A DNA stretch of 64,000 nucleotides from Episyrphus balteatus (GCF_945859705.1 NC_079136.1:91573120-91637119); one strand, 5' to 3'; counted from the stretch's first letter, positions 1 to 11,899 are shown. Numbers and translations are program-made. Notes: generated by a model not told the origin, from the sequence alone.

Positions 1-982
1 TTTGTATCAAATGTGCCTATTAGGTATTTTCCTTAAATACAAACAACAAAAGGTCCCTAAGAAGGCTGTTTAAGTTCTTTCTTCTTATGATATCGACCTA
101 TAGAATAGTATTTATTTCAGGCTACCAAGCGCCATTGCTTTGAGAATAACATAATTGCCCGACTATTAAGCCCATTTACCTATATATATCCACATCCTTT
201 CCAATCATCCAAGAAATGCACTTCTATAGTATGAGGCGTCTTAAAAAAAAAACCTGTCGTGGATATTATACGACACAAAGTACACATTATTTCGCTTGAT
301 TGATGGATATAGTTATATATATAGTTCGACATAGAAAAGTGCTAAGACTTGTATATCCATACATACATCTCTGTATCTATACAAATCGACACACAAACCC
401 TTGAAGCTATAAGTTCAGATTTTGCAAAGGAAACAATTTATGTGTAAGTAAAGATTCTCAGTTTTACAGTCCATCTTTTTGTTTTTATCTGATCATTGCT
501 AACAACGAGCGCGTAACCACATCTTACTCTGATTTTTCCGGTAGCCATAACAAAAAAACAACAAAAGTTTTATGTAGTTGCGTTTAGGCCCTAATTAATT
601 ACCATGATCTTGGGTCTTTTATATTAAATGCACGTACATAATCATTGTGGGTTAATAGTTCAGAAATACACAACTCAAGTTTAATACAAAACAAGTAAAC
701 AGTTCTTTTAAACTTAACCTATGTTAAGATGCATTTCGATATTTAGATGCATAAGTGATAATAGGTTATAAATAGGTTAAATGTTAATTTTTTCAATCTT
801 GTAACCTACAATTTTTACAGATATTGCAAGTTTCAGTAGTTAAATAATTTGAAAAGGGTGATAACTGATAATACCATTTGTGTGTCATTGTAATTTTTCA
901 ATCTATTTGGAACTAAATAATGTTCCCAAATTTGACATTGAAATGGTTCACTTCATTACTATTTTCTTTTAAAATTTTCTTT
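1..982. other. AT-rich non-coding DNA, nothing recognised
   Basis: No coding frame, RNA gene or clear repeat is supported here. The stretch is AT-rich with short homopolymer runs and short ATAT tracts. Confidence 0.6.
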
Positions 983-1346
983 CATTTTATTTTATTTTAT
1001 TTTATTTTATCTTATTTTATTTTATTTTATTTTATTTTATTTTATTTTATTTTATTTTATTTTATTTTATTTTATTTTATTTTATTTTATTTTATTTTAT
1101 TTTATTTTATTTTATTTTATTTTATTTTATTTTATTTTATTTTATTTATTTTATTTTATTTTATTTTATTTTATTTTATTTTATCTTATCTTATTTTATT
1201 TTATTTTATTTTATTTTATTTTATTTTATTTTATTTTATTTTATTTTATTTTATTTTATTTTATTTTATTTTATTTTATTTTATTTTATTGTATTTTATT
1301 TTATTTTATTTTATTTTATTTTATTTTATTTTATTTTATTTTATTT
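983..1346. repeat. (TTTTA)n pentanucleotide microsatellite
   Basis: About 70 tandem TTTTA units run without a real break for roughly 360 bp. There are a few single-base variants (units with a C or G), and one 4-bp unit near 1141 shifts the phase. The 150-codon open frame across it only reflects the 15-bp period of the array, which lacks stops in one frame, and is not a gene. The near-purity of the units suggests recent expansion. Confidence 0.97.
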
Positions 1347-2977
1347 TGTTTTTATTTAATTTAAATTGGTGACATTTTTTCGGATATAATATTAATTTTT
1401 AAACGAATAAATGAAACTTCCATGGCATATTCAGCCCAAAAAATCATATTGCATGCATTAAATTATTCAATAGGTACCAGATAGTTTCCGTCTAAAGTAT
1501 CCAGGGAAAGAAAAACTACTTTCAGTTGGTTAAAAATCTATACAAACAAAATATCTGCTCAATGAGTTTGTTTAGCCATAAAAGCTGGTTTTTTGAGATA
1601 GAAACAATCCGGGTAGAAAAAAAAAAGTTGTAAATAGTTTTTCCAATAGCTGTTTTTCCACATTTCTATGAGTATATATTTAAAGTAGCAAAACACAAAA
1701 ACTGCCTCCACATTATTTCATATTGTAGCCAGGGTCGCATTTAGACATGCGAAAGAACAGGCGCAAAACATTATTGCCAAAAAGTTTAAATTAATGAAAT
1801 TCTTTTTAATAAAAAATAAGAAGTAGAATAAATAAAATGAAATCAATTGATTTGAATAATTTGAAAGAGAGAAACGCGGTGAAGGAAAATACGTCAATTT
1901 GTATTTTTACACCTTAGACTTCAAAGAACAGTAAAATGCAAAGAAATTCCTTTCTTGAATTTTCATCTAATTTAACTGTATTATTATTTTTACCTAATAT
2001 CAATTAAAAAACAAAACGATATATCGATGGAGCCCTACACTGAGCCTTGTTTAAGGTTCTCTGAAAAATCCAGCACTGTTTTCCATGCAATCTATGCTGA
2101 TCTTAGGTGAATGAAATAGACAAATCAGAAAGGTGTTAAAATATACACCTCACTATACTACCACAAACTTGTCTGTCGTGTTTTCCAATCACAATTACAA
2201 TTGTTTTTGTTTTAAAATTTTCTTCTATGAGCAATTTTGTGTGACCACAATCATTCACCACGATGATATTGATTTTGGGTTTCGCTTTTGCTTCTCCAAG
2301 GTGCGTTCAACAATCACGATTCAATCAAATAACACCACCAATCAAAAAGAAAAATTTCAGATAGACAACATGTCTTCTAATTTAATAGACAGCACAAATT
2401 TGTTGTGTGAATTGAATCAGTTGCATAAAAAGTTTTTATGATTTCTTCAGTCTCTCCTATTACAAATCAATATCGTGAGCTATTTATATGGTAAAAGGAG
2501 CAGTCGATGAAAGAAATGTTGGTTAAGCTAGAATACAAGAAAAAAGAAACCTCAAGTTATTCATAGGAAATAAACCTTAAGGTATTCATAGCTTTTAGGA
2601 TTTTGAAAATATTGTGATATTGTGTAAATTTATGCAATTGTTGAAGAATTGTTCCTTGTGCTTACAATCAAATACGGCATTACGACAATAAAGATAGTCA
2701 AAAAAGGTCCTGCTTAGATTTTGTATGTCTCTTTTTTATGTTGTTTGAATGTAGATATACATATATAGAGAACGGTTTTGGGTCAAAATTCTTTTTTCAA
2801 AACTATACTTTTCAAATTTCTGCTTTTCAAAATCTGTTTTTCAAAATTCGCGTGCTTTTAAAAGCTTTCAAAATCCTTTTTTATTTTCTTGCAGAAGTTT
2901 GTAAAATCATCTTCTCGGAAAATTTGTTGCTTATATTCATTTTTTGTTTGATAAATGCATTGTATTATTAAGTAAGT
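1347..2977. other. AT-rich non-coding DNA
   Basis: No supported gene. Frames at 2133-2441 and 2738-2971 have low-complexity composition and no recognisable domain. Around 2780-2880 a short degenerate repetition of TTTTCAAAA-like words occurs, too irregular to define a unit. Confidence 0.55.
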
Positions 2978-3383
2978 ACACGGTTAAAAATTCTGGAGTA
3001 TTTTTTAATACAGCTCTTGTATTAAAGCAATTTTCAATACAAAAAATATTACATTTTAATACTTCCAAAATATTAAAATTATTTTTATTCTTTTTTGTAT
3101 TAAATTTCAATATTTAAGTATTAAGTTTACTACTTTTAATACAAAAATGATTAGAAAATAATCTCCGTGGGTTAAATTCTAATCTTGTATTGAATTTAAA
3201 TACCGCTGTATTAGATTTTAATATTTTTGTATTATATTTGAGTATATTGTATTACATTTTAATATAATTATGCTAGATTTTAATTTAATTGTTTTAAAAT
3301 ATAATAAAAATTTATTAAAAACTAATATAAAAAGTATTAAATTGTAATACGAGAATATTAAATTTTAATCAAACGTCAGCAGC

Positions 3384-3770
3384 CACAGTACACATAATAA
3401 GGTAATATATTCCGAACGTTGTCAAAATTTGTTTGTCAAAAATGGGAACCAATCTGTCAGGTCGGCCTTTAATTTTTATATTTCAATCGCAGTAAACAGG
3501 AAATTTGTTTTTGTTGTAATTTATAAAATGTCATTTGAAAAAATTATAAATTAAAAAATAACAAATTTCCTTGTGTTTCTTCTCGAAAAATGGTGAATAA
3601 TTGTTAACAAATTAGTGGTGTGCGTGGTTTTTCGGTTTTTGTGCGTTTTTCGTCAGTAAATAAAAGAAATAAGATTTACGGTAGCTGACATTGGTCGCCA
3701 AATTGTCATGTTTTGACAATTTGGCGACCAATGTCAGTTTGGAAGATATTACCTTTTTATGTGTACTGTG
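3384..3770. mobile_element. Nested MITE with 9-bp target duplication
   Basis: A 387-bp insert begins CACAGTACACATAA and ends with the matching inverted sequence. It is flanked by perfect 9-bp direct repeats GTCAGCAGC at 3375-3383 and 3771-3779. It lies inside element A. Similarity between the ends continues for about 25-30 bp through a GGTAATAT word. There is no coding capacity. A 9-bp duplication fits Mutator-like or Drosophila FB-type transposition; the superfamily is inferred from that length only. Confidence 0.8.
3685..3737. repeat. Perfect 24-bp-stem hairpin
   Basis: Two 24-nt arms (3685-3708 and 3714-3737) are perfect reverse complements around a 5-nt loop TGTTT. The hairpin sits asymmetrically, about 33 bp from the right end of the nested MITE. 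It may be a subterminal structure of the transposon. Nothing indicates that it is transcribed as a microRNA. Confidence 0.85.
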
Positions 3771-4361
3771 GTCAGCAGCAGCGATTTTAAAAATGAAAAA
3801 AATCCATTGTTTGCGGTACCTTTTCTAAAAAAAAATATAATTAATATTTATTAATTTGTACTAATTTGAAGGCGCTTTGTGTTTTTTCGAAGCAAAATTC
3901 ATACATTGCAGATGAATTTTGATCGGCAATAAGATTTTACATGCCACAGTTTGTGAAACAGATAAAATAGAGACAATAGAGACACCCTTAATATATTATT
4001 TATGATTAATATATATTTTCAGTAATGAATTTAGGAAAAGAATACATATTATTAACTTTAAAAACATTTGGTATTGAATTGAAATATTTTTGTATTATCT
4101 TTTAATAAAATTCTTATTAGAAATTAATATGAAAAGATTAAATTTTAATATGCAATAATTGAAATTTAATACATTTGGTATTAAATCCTAATATAAACTG
4201 TATTATTTTTTAATACAACTATGTATATTACATTTTAATACATTTTTTATTAACTTAACAATTTTAATATTTGTCTTGTATTAAATTTTAATACATTTCT
4301 GGTGTAGACCTATATGTAACCCAAAAAGTATTAAAAAATACTCCAGAATTTTTAACCGTGT

Positions 4362-5370
4362 GTTAAAAAAAGAGCCAAGTTCTCCTATGTTGGAATTATG
4401 CTGGCACAAAAAGTACTAAGATATAAAAGTGTACCAAGTTCTAAAGTTTGGGTTCAAATTCGTATCAATAAAATTTTGTTCTCTTGACAATTTTTCTTTT
4501 AATTACCGATTTTTAAAGTTATTTCAAAAATTGCCAAGTAAACAATCAAAATTTTATTGATACAAATTTGAACCCAAACTTTAGAACTTGGTACACTTTT
4601 ATATCTCAGTACTTTTTGTGCCATCATAATTCCAACATAAAAGAACTTGTCTCTTTTTTTAACACACGGTTAAAATTTTGTTGTGATTTCACTACTTTTT
4701 GCAAGGTATGGCTGTAGACTTGAAAATGTCTATATTTGATTGAAATTCAGTGAAAATGGGCGGTTACCACGCCCCCTGGCTAAAATTCTCAAATTTTTGT
4801 ATAAACTACCAGTTCTATTATTCTACCAAAATTGAAGATTCTACAATAATCAGAAGTGCTCTATAATATTTGATGAAAATTCAGCGAAAATGGGCGGATG
4901 CCACGCTCCCTGAATTGAAATTCTCAAATTTTCGATTTTTTCCTTTGTATACACCACAAGACCTATCACCGTGTAAAATTTCAAGTTTCTACGATAGCGG
5001 GAAGTTCCAGTGACCAGCTGAACAAATGTAGCGAGTTTTAAATTTCTAGCATCTTTGGTGTGGATGTTAGAGGGTGGTCGAAAATGGCCTGAGTTGTTTC
5101 CTGTAAATAAGGGTGTAGTGCCAAAGTTGCTAGAGAACTTGGCTGGGCACTACCGTGCCCCTTGATTTTATGTTAAAAAAGCATAGTTTTGAAAACCAGA
5201 ATTTTGACCCTAGTTCCTGGAAAAATGTATTTTATCAAATAAATATAATGAAACCAAAACCATATTACAAACAGTGTTACAGTGGTAAAGCTTGAAATTA
5301 ATTCTTTTAATTAATTGATGTTTGATAAAATTCAAACGATCATTCCAAATTCTACCACTATATGCAACAA
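4362..5370 (+). mobile_element. Composite dispersed repeat C, plus orientation
   Basis: The repeat opens with a 302-bp foldback segment (4362-4663) whose halves are near-perfect inverted copies, starting GTTAAAAAAAGAGCC. It continues into a body with two units that each carry a GGGCGG...CCACGC(C/T)CCCTG motif (near 4756 and 4892). A GC-rich hairpin GGGCAC-TACC-GTGCCC at 5145-5160 is followed by CTTG. Sequence to about 5370 is also shared with 10610-10831. Related copies lie at 10085-10831, 45372-46460 and 48080-48610. No transposase is present. The hairpin near the end recalls Helitron 3' ends, but CTTG does not fit the CTRR rule, so that classification is only a suggestion. Confidence 0.7.
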
Positions 5371-6531
5371 TTTGTAACAAAATTTGAACGAATTCAATTT
5401 TCGAAGTTGAAAATATCCCACTAACCTGAGCCCGGTTGAGTTTAAAACAAAAGTTTAAAAAAAAATCGTTTTAGACAAAGTTGATGATATTTGAGGAAAT
5501 TTTGAAAATGATTAAAGCTACAAAGAATTAGGGGAAATTAGATTAGCTTTAAAGCTACAATGCATAGTTTTTGACAACAACTAGTAATTGAGGTCTAAAA
5601 TCACCATATTTTAAGCATTTTTGACGATGCTGCATTCGACACTCGAGTCCGAAATTTTTGAAGGTTCATTGAGACAGAACTATAAACAACTCTGGTTAAA
5701 ACTCAGAGAATCAAATTAATCGCACGGTCTGATACTCTGTTGTATAAGGTTTGGTGCACCGATCAAAAATATGCTTTTTTCGTATTTTTTTTTTAAATTC
5801 ATGCCTAGGAAAGTAGAATGCCTAAAAAATACTCAGCAGTCAGCATCGATAAAAATGATTTTTAACGAGCAGTGAGCAGTATAAAAAAATACAGCTATTA
5901 AAAGCTGCTATTTAATCAGCAGTTAAAGTCGCAAAATACTCTTTGACTGAAACGAAACTTAAATAATTTAAGTTGAACAGCTCTAATTTTCTTTTTGACA
6001 GATGTATATATACAGATACATCTGAACATTGAACATTTTCAAAATAACAAATAATGCACTGAAAAAATGCCATTTCAAATAGAACTTCTGTGTTTTGTCA
6101 TCATCCTGTTAAATTATTCTCTTTATCTCTGCTTTTTTTTTTTTAATTGTAAACCAATCATTGGATATAAAGAGCTCATAAAAAAGCAATAAAATTATTA
6201 AGAGCGGTGAACTTTTTCTAAAAAAAAAAGCATTGAAGTTACAAAGAGCATTTTTGCTTGTAAAAGCAATAAAATCATTAAAAGCAAAGAACATTTTTAC
6301 TTTTATTAAATTATTAAATAAAAATAATTGACCTTTGTCATAGTCTGATTATTTATAATCGCACCGAAAAGTATGAACATTTTTACCTGGTGTTAAAAAC
6401 GCATTCAATGTGGTGAGGCCTTAAAGAGAGAAAATGGAAATAACATCCATTTTCTTGTCTGGTTTTAATGATAGGTAAATAATTAAGGAAACAAGTGCTT
6501 AACTAAATAAAATGCACGACTGGGTCGCACG
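5371..6531. other. AT-rich non-coding DNA
   Basis: No supported gene. Near 6150-6300 there is a loose duplication of words such as AAAGCAATAAAAT with TTAA(A/G)AGC. Nothing else was recognised. Confidence 0.5.
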
Positions 6532-7225
6532 TACTTGCTCTTGTAGTTCACAGTATCTTTATCTTAAAAATTTATTGGAAATTTAAGATTTTGTTTAGTG
6601 TCGAGAAAAAAAATCAAAAAAAAAAAAAATGTTTAAAAATTAAATGAAAATTTTTTTTTTTTAATGTTTAAATTTTTTTTTACATTTTATACTTCAAAAT
6701 GATGTCTGTAAATTTTTAATAAAATTGACTTATGTTTTGATGAAATATATGAACTTAAAAAATATGTCAATTTTTGAAAAACGGCAACGCCATATTTCCG
6801 TTCTCCGCATTTTTTGAGAAAAACTAAAAACGCAGTTTTGTTAGAATCAATAAGTCTATTACGTATACCAAATTTAATCAAAATCGTTAGAGCCGTTTTC
6901 GAGAAAATTGCAATACCTCGAAAACGTTATATGGGAGATATGCGTTAAAAAGAAGATATTAAAAAAATAAAAAAAACGGGTCTAGGGAATAACGTAAAAA
7001 GCATCTGTACCAAGTTTCAAGCAAATCCATCCATCCGTTTAGGCCCTAGCTCGATGTACAGATGGACGCACAGATGCACAGACGCACGGACGCACAGACA
7101 GAACGACGGACGGCATGACGAAAACCACTTTTTTGATCTTCTCCATCATCGTAATGTTGGTTTTGATTAAAACCTCAAATTTTTTTTTCTACACGAAACC
7201 AATACTTGCCCTAATAGAGCAAGTA
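6532..7225. mobile_element. Dispersed repeat E with short terminal inverted repeats
   Basis: The left end TACTTGCTCTTGTAG (6532-6546) pairs imperfectly with CTAATAGAGCAAGTA (7211-7225). Inside are phrases common in insect interspersed repeats: an AAATC(G)-plus-GCCGTTTTCGAGAAA segment near 6880-6905, and a run of ACGGACGCACAGAC-like words at 7060-7110. A related terminus occurs at about 44712-44760. There is no coding frame. The superfamily is not assigned. Confidence 0.55.
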
Positions 7226-9512
7226 AAAAGTTATAGGTACCAGATATAATTACTTCTATAAAAATGTGCAATATCGTATGGCAAATATGTCAGTCAAATT
7301 TCATAAACTAAAAATGAACTTAACTCTTTTAATATTTTCGTTGCTCTTTTTTTGTTGTTATGCTAAAGGAAAATTATCTTCATTTCTTCACCAGATCAAA
7401 AACTATCAAACTGCATTGCAGTTTTTCTCTGCAATCAGACAACAATAACGACCAAGGCGACCAAAAGAATTCGTAGCTTTAGGGAAATTTTTAGTTTCCA
7501 TCATCAGCAGCATCACTAACATCTAACATCCTCTGCATTGTATACTTGCCACATATGAGATGCATTCATGAGGCTATAGAGAACACGTATGTATACAACT
7601 CACTATGCTTAGCTTATCATCATCTGCCGGATGAATAGTTAAATTGCTGAACCGTATCCATGCGTGGAGAATGTGCGCAAGGAACGTTTTCCTTTACTAA
7701 AATAATATTACTGTTTTGAAGTTGGTTATAGTATAGCTGGGTGATGGTGATGGTGATGGTGTGTGCCTCCGGTGCTGACTGTCGTTTTTAGCTGTCACAG
7801 TTTCCACACATTGTACGACTATTGTCAGTGAAAGACTGGAGCAACACACAACAACCTAGAACAGCAGCAATGTAACCATACATCCATTTATACATTTACC
7901 TTGCAGCCCCTTTCGAGAGAAGAGATAACAACAACGCCACAGTTTGTGGAGCCATAGTATGAATCAACTGCACCACCACACAACCAAGCACCATCAGCAT
8001 CAGGGATACACTTCGGATCTGGCGTGGATTATAAACATTGCAACATGTAAAAACGATCATTAATTATGGGCTTGAAATTTCTATTAGTGGCACGCAGCAG
8101 ATGCTCAGTCTCAGATGCAGCAGCCAGCACTGTTTCATAGAGAAAATAGTATGCAGATTGGAGTTTCATAAATCTAGTACGTTCGGTATGCGTGCGAACA
8201 TCGATACTAACATTGCGCGCAAGCGCGACTCATTGAATCAGTTCAGATCTTCTCTCTAACTTGCCCGCTTTGCGTTTCCACCTCTTGATCGTTTATTCTG
8301 TACTATTCCACGTCATGGCGACGGGAAGTGATCTCGAACCGAGAGAGATTCATGGAATGTCCATAGGATATGCAAGAAAAGAGTATATATGCAGTAAAAG
8401 TGGCCAGAACAGAAGCAGTGAACTTGCTAGTCGTTGCTCTGGACAACAAAAAAAAAAAAAAAAAAATCGAATTTAGCTGTAGGCCAAATCGAGCGTTCGA
8501 TGAAACGTTGGAGCTGAAAACTTTGGGAAATCTCATGCGCGGCATTCCAGTGGATAATTTTATTATTTATTGATTGATATGCATTTTCTTTGACTAATAG
8601 TCTTCCATTTAGCCATTTTGGGAACTATGCAAGTTCAGGTCGCACCACTGGGAGCCATATTCCTCCTTTTGGATTTTTATTGATTTACTGGATACATCAG
8701 CGATGGATGAGAAAATTATTTCCGAGGATATTTACCAGGCAGAGTAAAAAAAAAAAACACAAAATTGTTGCATGACGTTATACGTTTTTTTTTAAGATCT
8801 ATTTTCGATTTAAAAAAAAATATTATATCACTCAAGGCTAAAAAATGTTTCAAGACGAAGCGATATCATCGGGGGTATGGTCGCGTTAATTGTGTACAGC
8901 AATGCAAAATACGATCCGACTTTGTAATTACGTTGATGGGAGCCAATGATTACGCGGATGATGGATTTTTTTTTTCTTATGGATGTTTATATACATTTTT
9001 TGTTTTCCTTGTTGCAAATATTTGTGCTAGTTTGCAATTAAATGTTTGTTCATGATGTTTGTCTTGTTTTTGTTTTTGTTTTTCGTTTTTTTTTTTTTTT
9101 TTTGTTACCTGAAAAAAGATAAGGTTGAAGATTCTACTGAGTTGATATGGTCTGGACAAACGGGCATAAAATATACAATACAGTGGGAATTCCATAAGTC
9201 GTGATGATGCTGATTTTTATGTTTTGTTGCTTGAACTGGGTTGACATACTTTATTTACCCAGAGGGATTTTTTTTATCCAAAAAAAAAATCTATTGTGAA
9301 TACAATGTTGTTCGTCAAGTAAAATTAAATTTTTATGACAGATTACTTATGATAAGCATAAATGAGAAAACGAATAATTACCATTGCAAATCAAGGAGTT
9401 TTAAAAGATAAAACAATTTTTAGGGTTCTAAAACTTTAACTGAGAACACGTATGGAGCGTTTAAAACGCACTTTTTGAAAATGTGACGTATCACATAACT
9501 AGATTATTACCT
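7226..9512. other. Largely unique sequence with a GC-richer patch at 7.7-8.6 kb
   Basis: Around 7742-7761 there is a short GGTGATGGTGAT-type microsatellite. From about 7760 to 8560 base composition is more balanced, and no similarity to other parts of the window was seen. The open frames here (8038-8573) overlap each other on both strands and run into poly-A, so none is convincing as protein. The patch could be a conserved non-coding or untranslated exon region; that is inference from composition alone. Confidence 0.4.
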
Positions 9513-9819
9513 ACACTGTGCAATTTTTTTTTTCAAAAAAATTGTTGAGACAAGTGCGCTGTTGACTGTTCACCCCTATTTCGGACCTGAGAAATCGATA
9601 GGAAATAACGTTTGAACATAATAATTAGCAATATAAACAAGAAAAATGACTTTAAATCGGGCAAAATGCTTAAAATTATTGAAAAAACTTCCGAAAAAAA
9701 TCTTGTTCGAAGTCGTACCGACAAATCGAAAAACTAATGATGCCTATCGATTTCTAAGGTCCGAAATAGGGGGAAACAGTCAATAGCGCACAAGTCAAAG
9801 ATTTCGACTTGCACAGTGT
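9513..9819. mobile_element. MITE with about 50-bp imperfect terminal inverted repeats
   Basis: The left end ACACTGTGCAA is mirrored by TTGCACAGTGT at the right. Inner inverted copies extend through the words TTTCGGACCT and ATCGATAGG (left 9549-9601, right about 9747-9800). Flanking 8-mers share only their first five bases (TATTA), which may be a decayed 8-bp duplication. There is no coding frame. An 8-bp duplication would suggest hAT- or P-type mobilisation, but this is uncertain. Confidence 0.7.
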
Positions 9820-9882
9820 TATTAGTGACTTCCAAGTCAAAGTACCTTACTGAAATTTTAGTAAGACTCTGAAATAATATTA

Positions 9883-10022
9883 CAGTCGACTCCCTCTAAG
9901 TCAAACTACCTCTAAGTAAAAATTTCCTTCTAACTCAAATGAGAATGTTTGTAGACAAAAGATTGTAATATTTCCTCTAACTCGAATTCCTCCAACACGA
10001 AATTTCGACTTGGATTCGACTA
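9883..10022. mobile_element. Short Tc1/mariner-type (possibly pogo-like) MITE
   Basis: A 140-bp segment starts CAGTCGACTCCCTCTAAG after a TA. It ends with a degenerate inverted counterpart (GGATTCGACTA) followed by TA. Internally it repeats the words CTCTAA(C/G)TC. TA duplication plus a CAGTCGA end suits the pogo branch of Tc1/mariner. The right terminus has several mismatches, so the boundary is tentative. Confidence 0.45.
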
Positions 10023-10061
10023 TAAATGGTTCTTATATCTTATGTAGATGCTATATTATTC

Positions 10062-10854
10062 AAAATATTCAAAATTTGTTTTGGAAATGGGCGGTTGCCA
10101 CGCCCCCTGGCTGAAATTCTCAAATTTTAAATTTTTTCTTTTGTATAAACTACCAGCTCTACCATTCTACCAAATTTGAAGATTCTACGATAATCGGAAG
10201 TGCTCTATAATATTTGATGAAAATTCAGCGAAAATGGGCGGATGCCACGCCCCCTGAATTGAAATTCTCAAATTTTCGATCCTTTGTATACACCACAAGA
10301 CCTATCACCGTGTAAAATTTCAAATTTCTACGATAGCGGGAAGTTCTCCATAATTTTGATGATCTGTCAATGAGTCAATGAGTCAGTTACGGTTTTTGCG
10401 ATTTTTGAAGACCTATATCTCAGAAACTACTCATCGTAAGAAGCTGAAATTTTGTGAGGAGTTTGGTTTGACCAGCTCAACAGATGTAGCGAGTTTTAAA
10501 ATTCTAGCATCTTTGGTGTGGATGTTAAAGAGGGGGTCGAAAATGGCCTGAGTTGTTTCCTGTAAATAAGTGTGTAGTGCCAAAGTAGCTAGAGAACTTG
10601 GCTGGGCACTACCGTGCCCCTTGATTTTATGTTAAAAAATCAGAGTTTTGAAAACCAGAATTTTGACCCTAGTTCCTGGAAAAATGTATTTTATCAAATA
10701 AATATAATGAAACCAAAACCATATTACAAACAGTGGTACAGTGGTAAAGCTTGAAATTAACTCCTTTAATTAATTGATGTTTTATACAATTCAAACGATC
10801 ATTCCAAATTCTACCACTATATGCAACAATAAAAATATTCAAAATTTGTTTTGG
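10062..10854 (+). mobile_element. Composite repeat C fragment flanked by 23-bp direct repeats
   Basis: The body 10085-10831 is closely similar to 4755-5350, including two GGGCGG units 147 bp apart and the GGGCAC-TACC-GTGCCC hairpin at 10604-10619. It is bounded by identical 23-bp direct repeats at 10062-10084 and 10832-10854 (beginning AAAATATTCAAAATTTG). Repeats this long at the edges suggest target-primed retroposition or duplicative repair. No poly-A tail is present on either strand. Confidence 0.7.
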
Positions 10855-11089
10855 CATCATGAAATTCTACTGCCAAATAAAACAAACAAATAATGTTCGT
10901 GTTTTGTTTTTGGTGGAAAAAATTAATATAGTTTAAAGATTTACTGTCTTATTCATTTGAACCCACTAATCGGGTGAATAGTCATGCACTGCATACCGAT
11001 TTAAGAGTTTATCACGCTGTGGAAATTAAAGTTAGACTATTAGTTTTGAAAAAGGATTAAATAAAACGCTTGTTTTTCCCACAATATAG

Positions 11090-11283
11090 GAGGGTTGGGG
11101 ACTATCTTCTATCGTTAAAGCGATAGATGCAATTTACAAATTGACTTCAAACTAAAAAAAAATATTTTTAAGACAACGGTAACATCTGCAATATTAAAAT
11201 ACATATTTTTAATTTCTTTTCTATCTGTTAAGCTTAATTCAAATTTATTTATTGAAGAGTTTTTGAAAAAATGGTAAAACTGC
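11090..11283 (+). mobile_element. Left remnant of foldback family F, host of BEL copy 1
   Basis: Sequence from about 11090 up to the 5' LTR matches the inner left arm of the foldback inserted in BEL copy 2 (about 31081-31290). Shared words include CTTC(C/T)ATCGTT with AAGCGATA and a TTTTTGAAAAAATGGT segment. The outer terminal part of the arm is missing. The right half of the same host resumes at 19945. BEL copy 1 therefore appears to have inserted into an older family F element. Confidence 0.6.
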
Positions 11284-11717
11284 TGTTAAGTAAACATTTT
11301 TAGTATCATTTTAAGTAACCATATGACCAATAGTATTATCACATTGCATTGTTGCTGACACGATGGGAAATGATTTCTTACCAGTTCCCACTGAGTGTTC
11401 TTTTTAAGTATAATTATGTATTTTTTTGTATTCTATCACCCATTTTTACCTTTCCTACCATATCATATTTCCACCCAACTCCTACTTCTGCGTGAGACCA
11501 GACGAAATAAGATCATTTAATAAAAGTTCAATGTTTAGTCTCACGCGCTGAGTGTTCATTATGCTGACTTGTCATTTTTGGCAAAGTACCTTTAAATGAT
11601 CGGCATAATGGGCACTCGCTGTCCAACCACTTTCAAGTGAACATCAAATAAAAATTGTAATCAATAATAATAAAAAAAAGGTGTTTGTATTTTCAAGGTT
11701 CTAAAGTTTAAAGAACA
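11284..11717 (+). repeat. 5' LTR of BEL copy 1 (434 bp, TG...CA)
   Basis: The LTR begins TGTTAAGTAAAC and ends AAGAACA directly before the primer site. It differs from the copy 2 LTRs by two compensating single-base length changes, in a T run near 11575 and an A run near 11675. An AATAAA lies at 11519-11524, inside a loop closed by GCGTGAGAC (11490-11498) and GTCTCACGC (11538-11546). Further on, a CATTATGC...GCATAATG stem can form. The transcription start is not determinable by eye. Confidence 0.97.
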
Positions 11718-11719
11718 TT

Positions 11720-11737
11720 TGGCGACCGTGACAGGAC
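11720..11737 (+). promoter_or_regulatory. Primer-binding site, tRNA-Arg type
   Basis: TGGCGACCGTGACAGGAC starts two bases after the LTR. It reads as the complement of a tRNA 3' end including CCA. From memory the match is to insect tRNA-Arg (UCG); comparison with a tRNA set would settle this. Confidence 0.85.
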
Positions 11738-11899
11738 CTACTAAAAGAGTTTAGTGGCCTGTAAATTAATAAAACAAAACAAAATAAAAGAAAACAGTGT
11801 TGTGAAGTGAGTCGTTATTAAGAAGACTAAAAAAGAAAAAAAAAAAAAGAAAAGAAGTTCCTTTCAATTACTAACAATTCAATATAAAAAATAATTAAA

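Larger units (their letters stand above)
2978..4361. mobile_element. Foldback/TIR element A (about 1.38 kb)
   Basis: The ends are inverted copies of each other for more than 30 bp. The left end begins ACACGGTTAAAAATTCTGG at 2978, and its reverse complement closes at 4361. The arms consist largely of degenerate AT words (TTTAATAC and ATATTAAA types) that can pair between arms. There is no transposase frame, so the element would be non-autonomous. A separate MITE is nested at 3384-3770. A core at about 3857-3960 is shared with the element at 39017-39782. No target duplication could be resolved because the right end abuts another repeat at 4362. Confidence 0.75.

Noticed and set aside
920..1372. 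150-codon frame rich in Phe, Ile, Leu and Tyr
   Set aside because: It is the TTTTA microsatellite read in one frame; the period-5 repeat gives a 15-bp, 5-codon cycle without stops.
2133..2441. 102-codon frame
   Set aside because: No ATG (TTG start), no domain, composition no different from surroundings.
8038..8573. Several overlapping frames on both strands
   Set aside because: Mutually exclusive frames ending in poly-A or without domains; no one frame is favoured.
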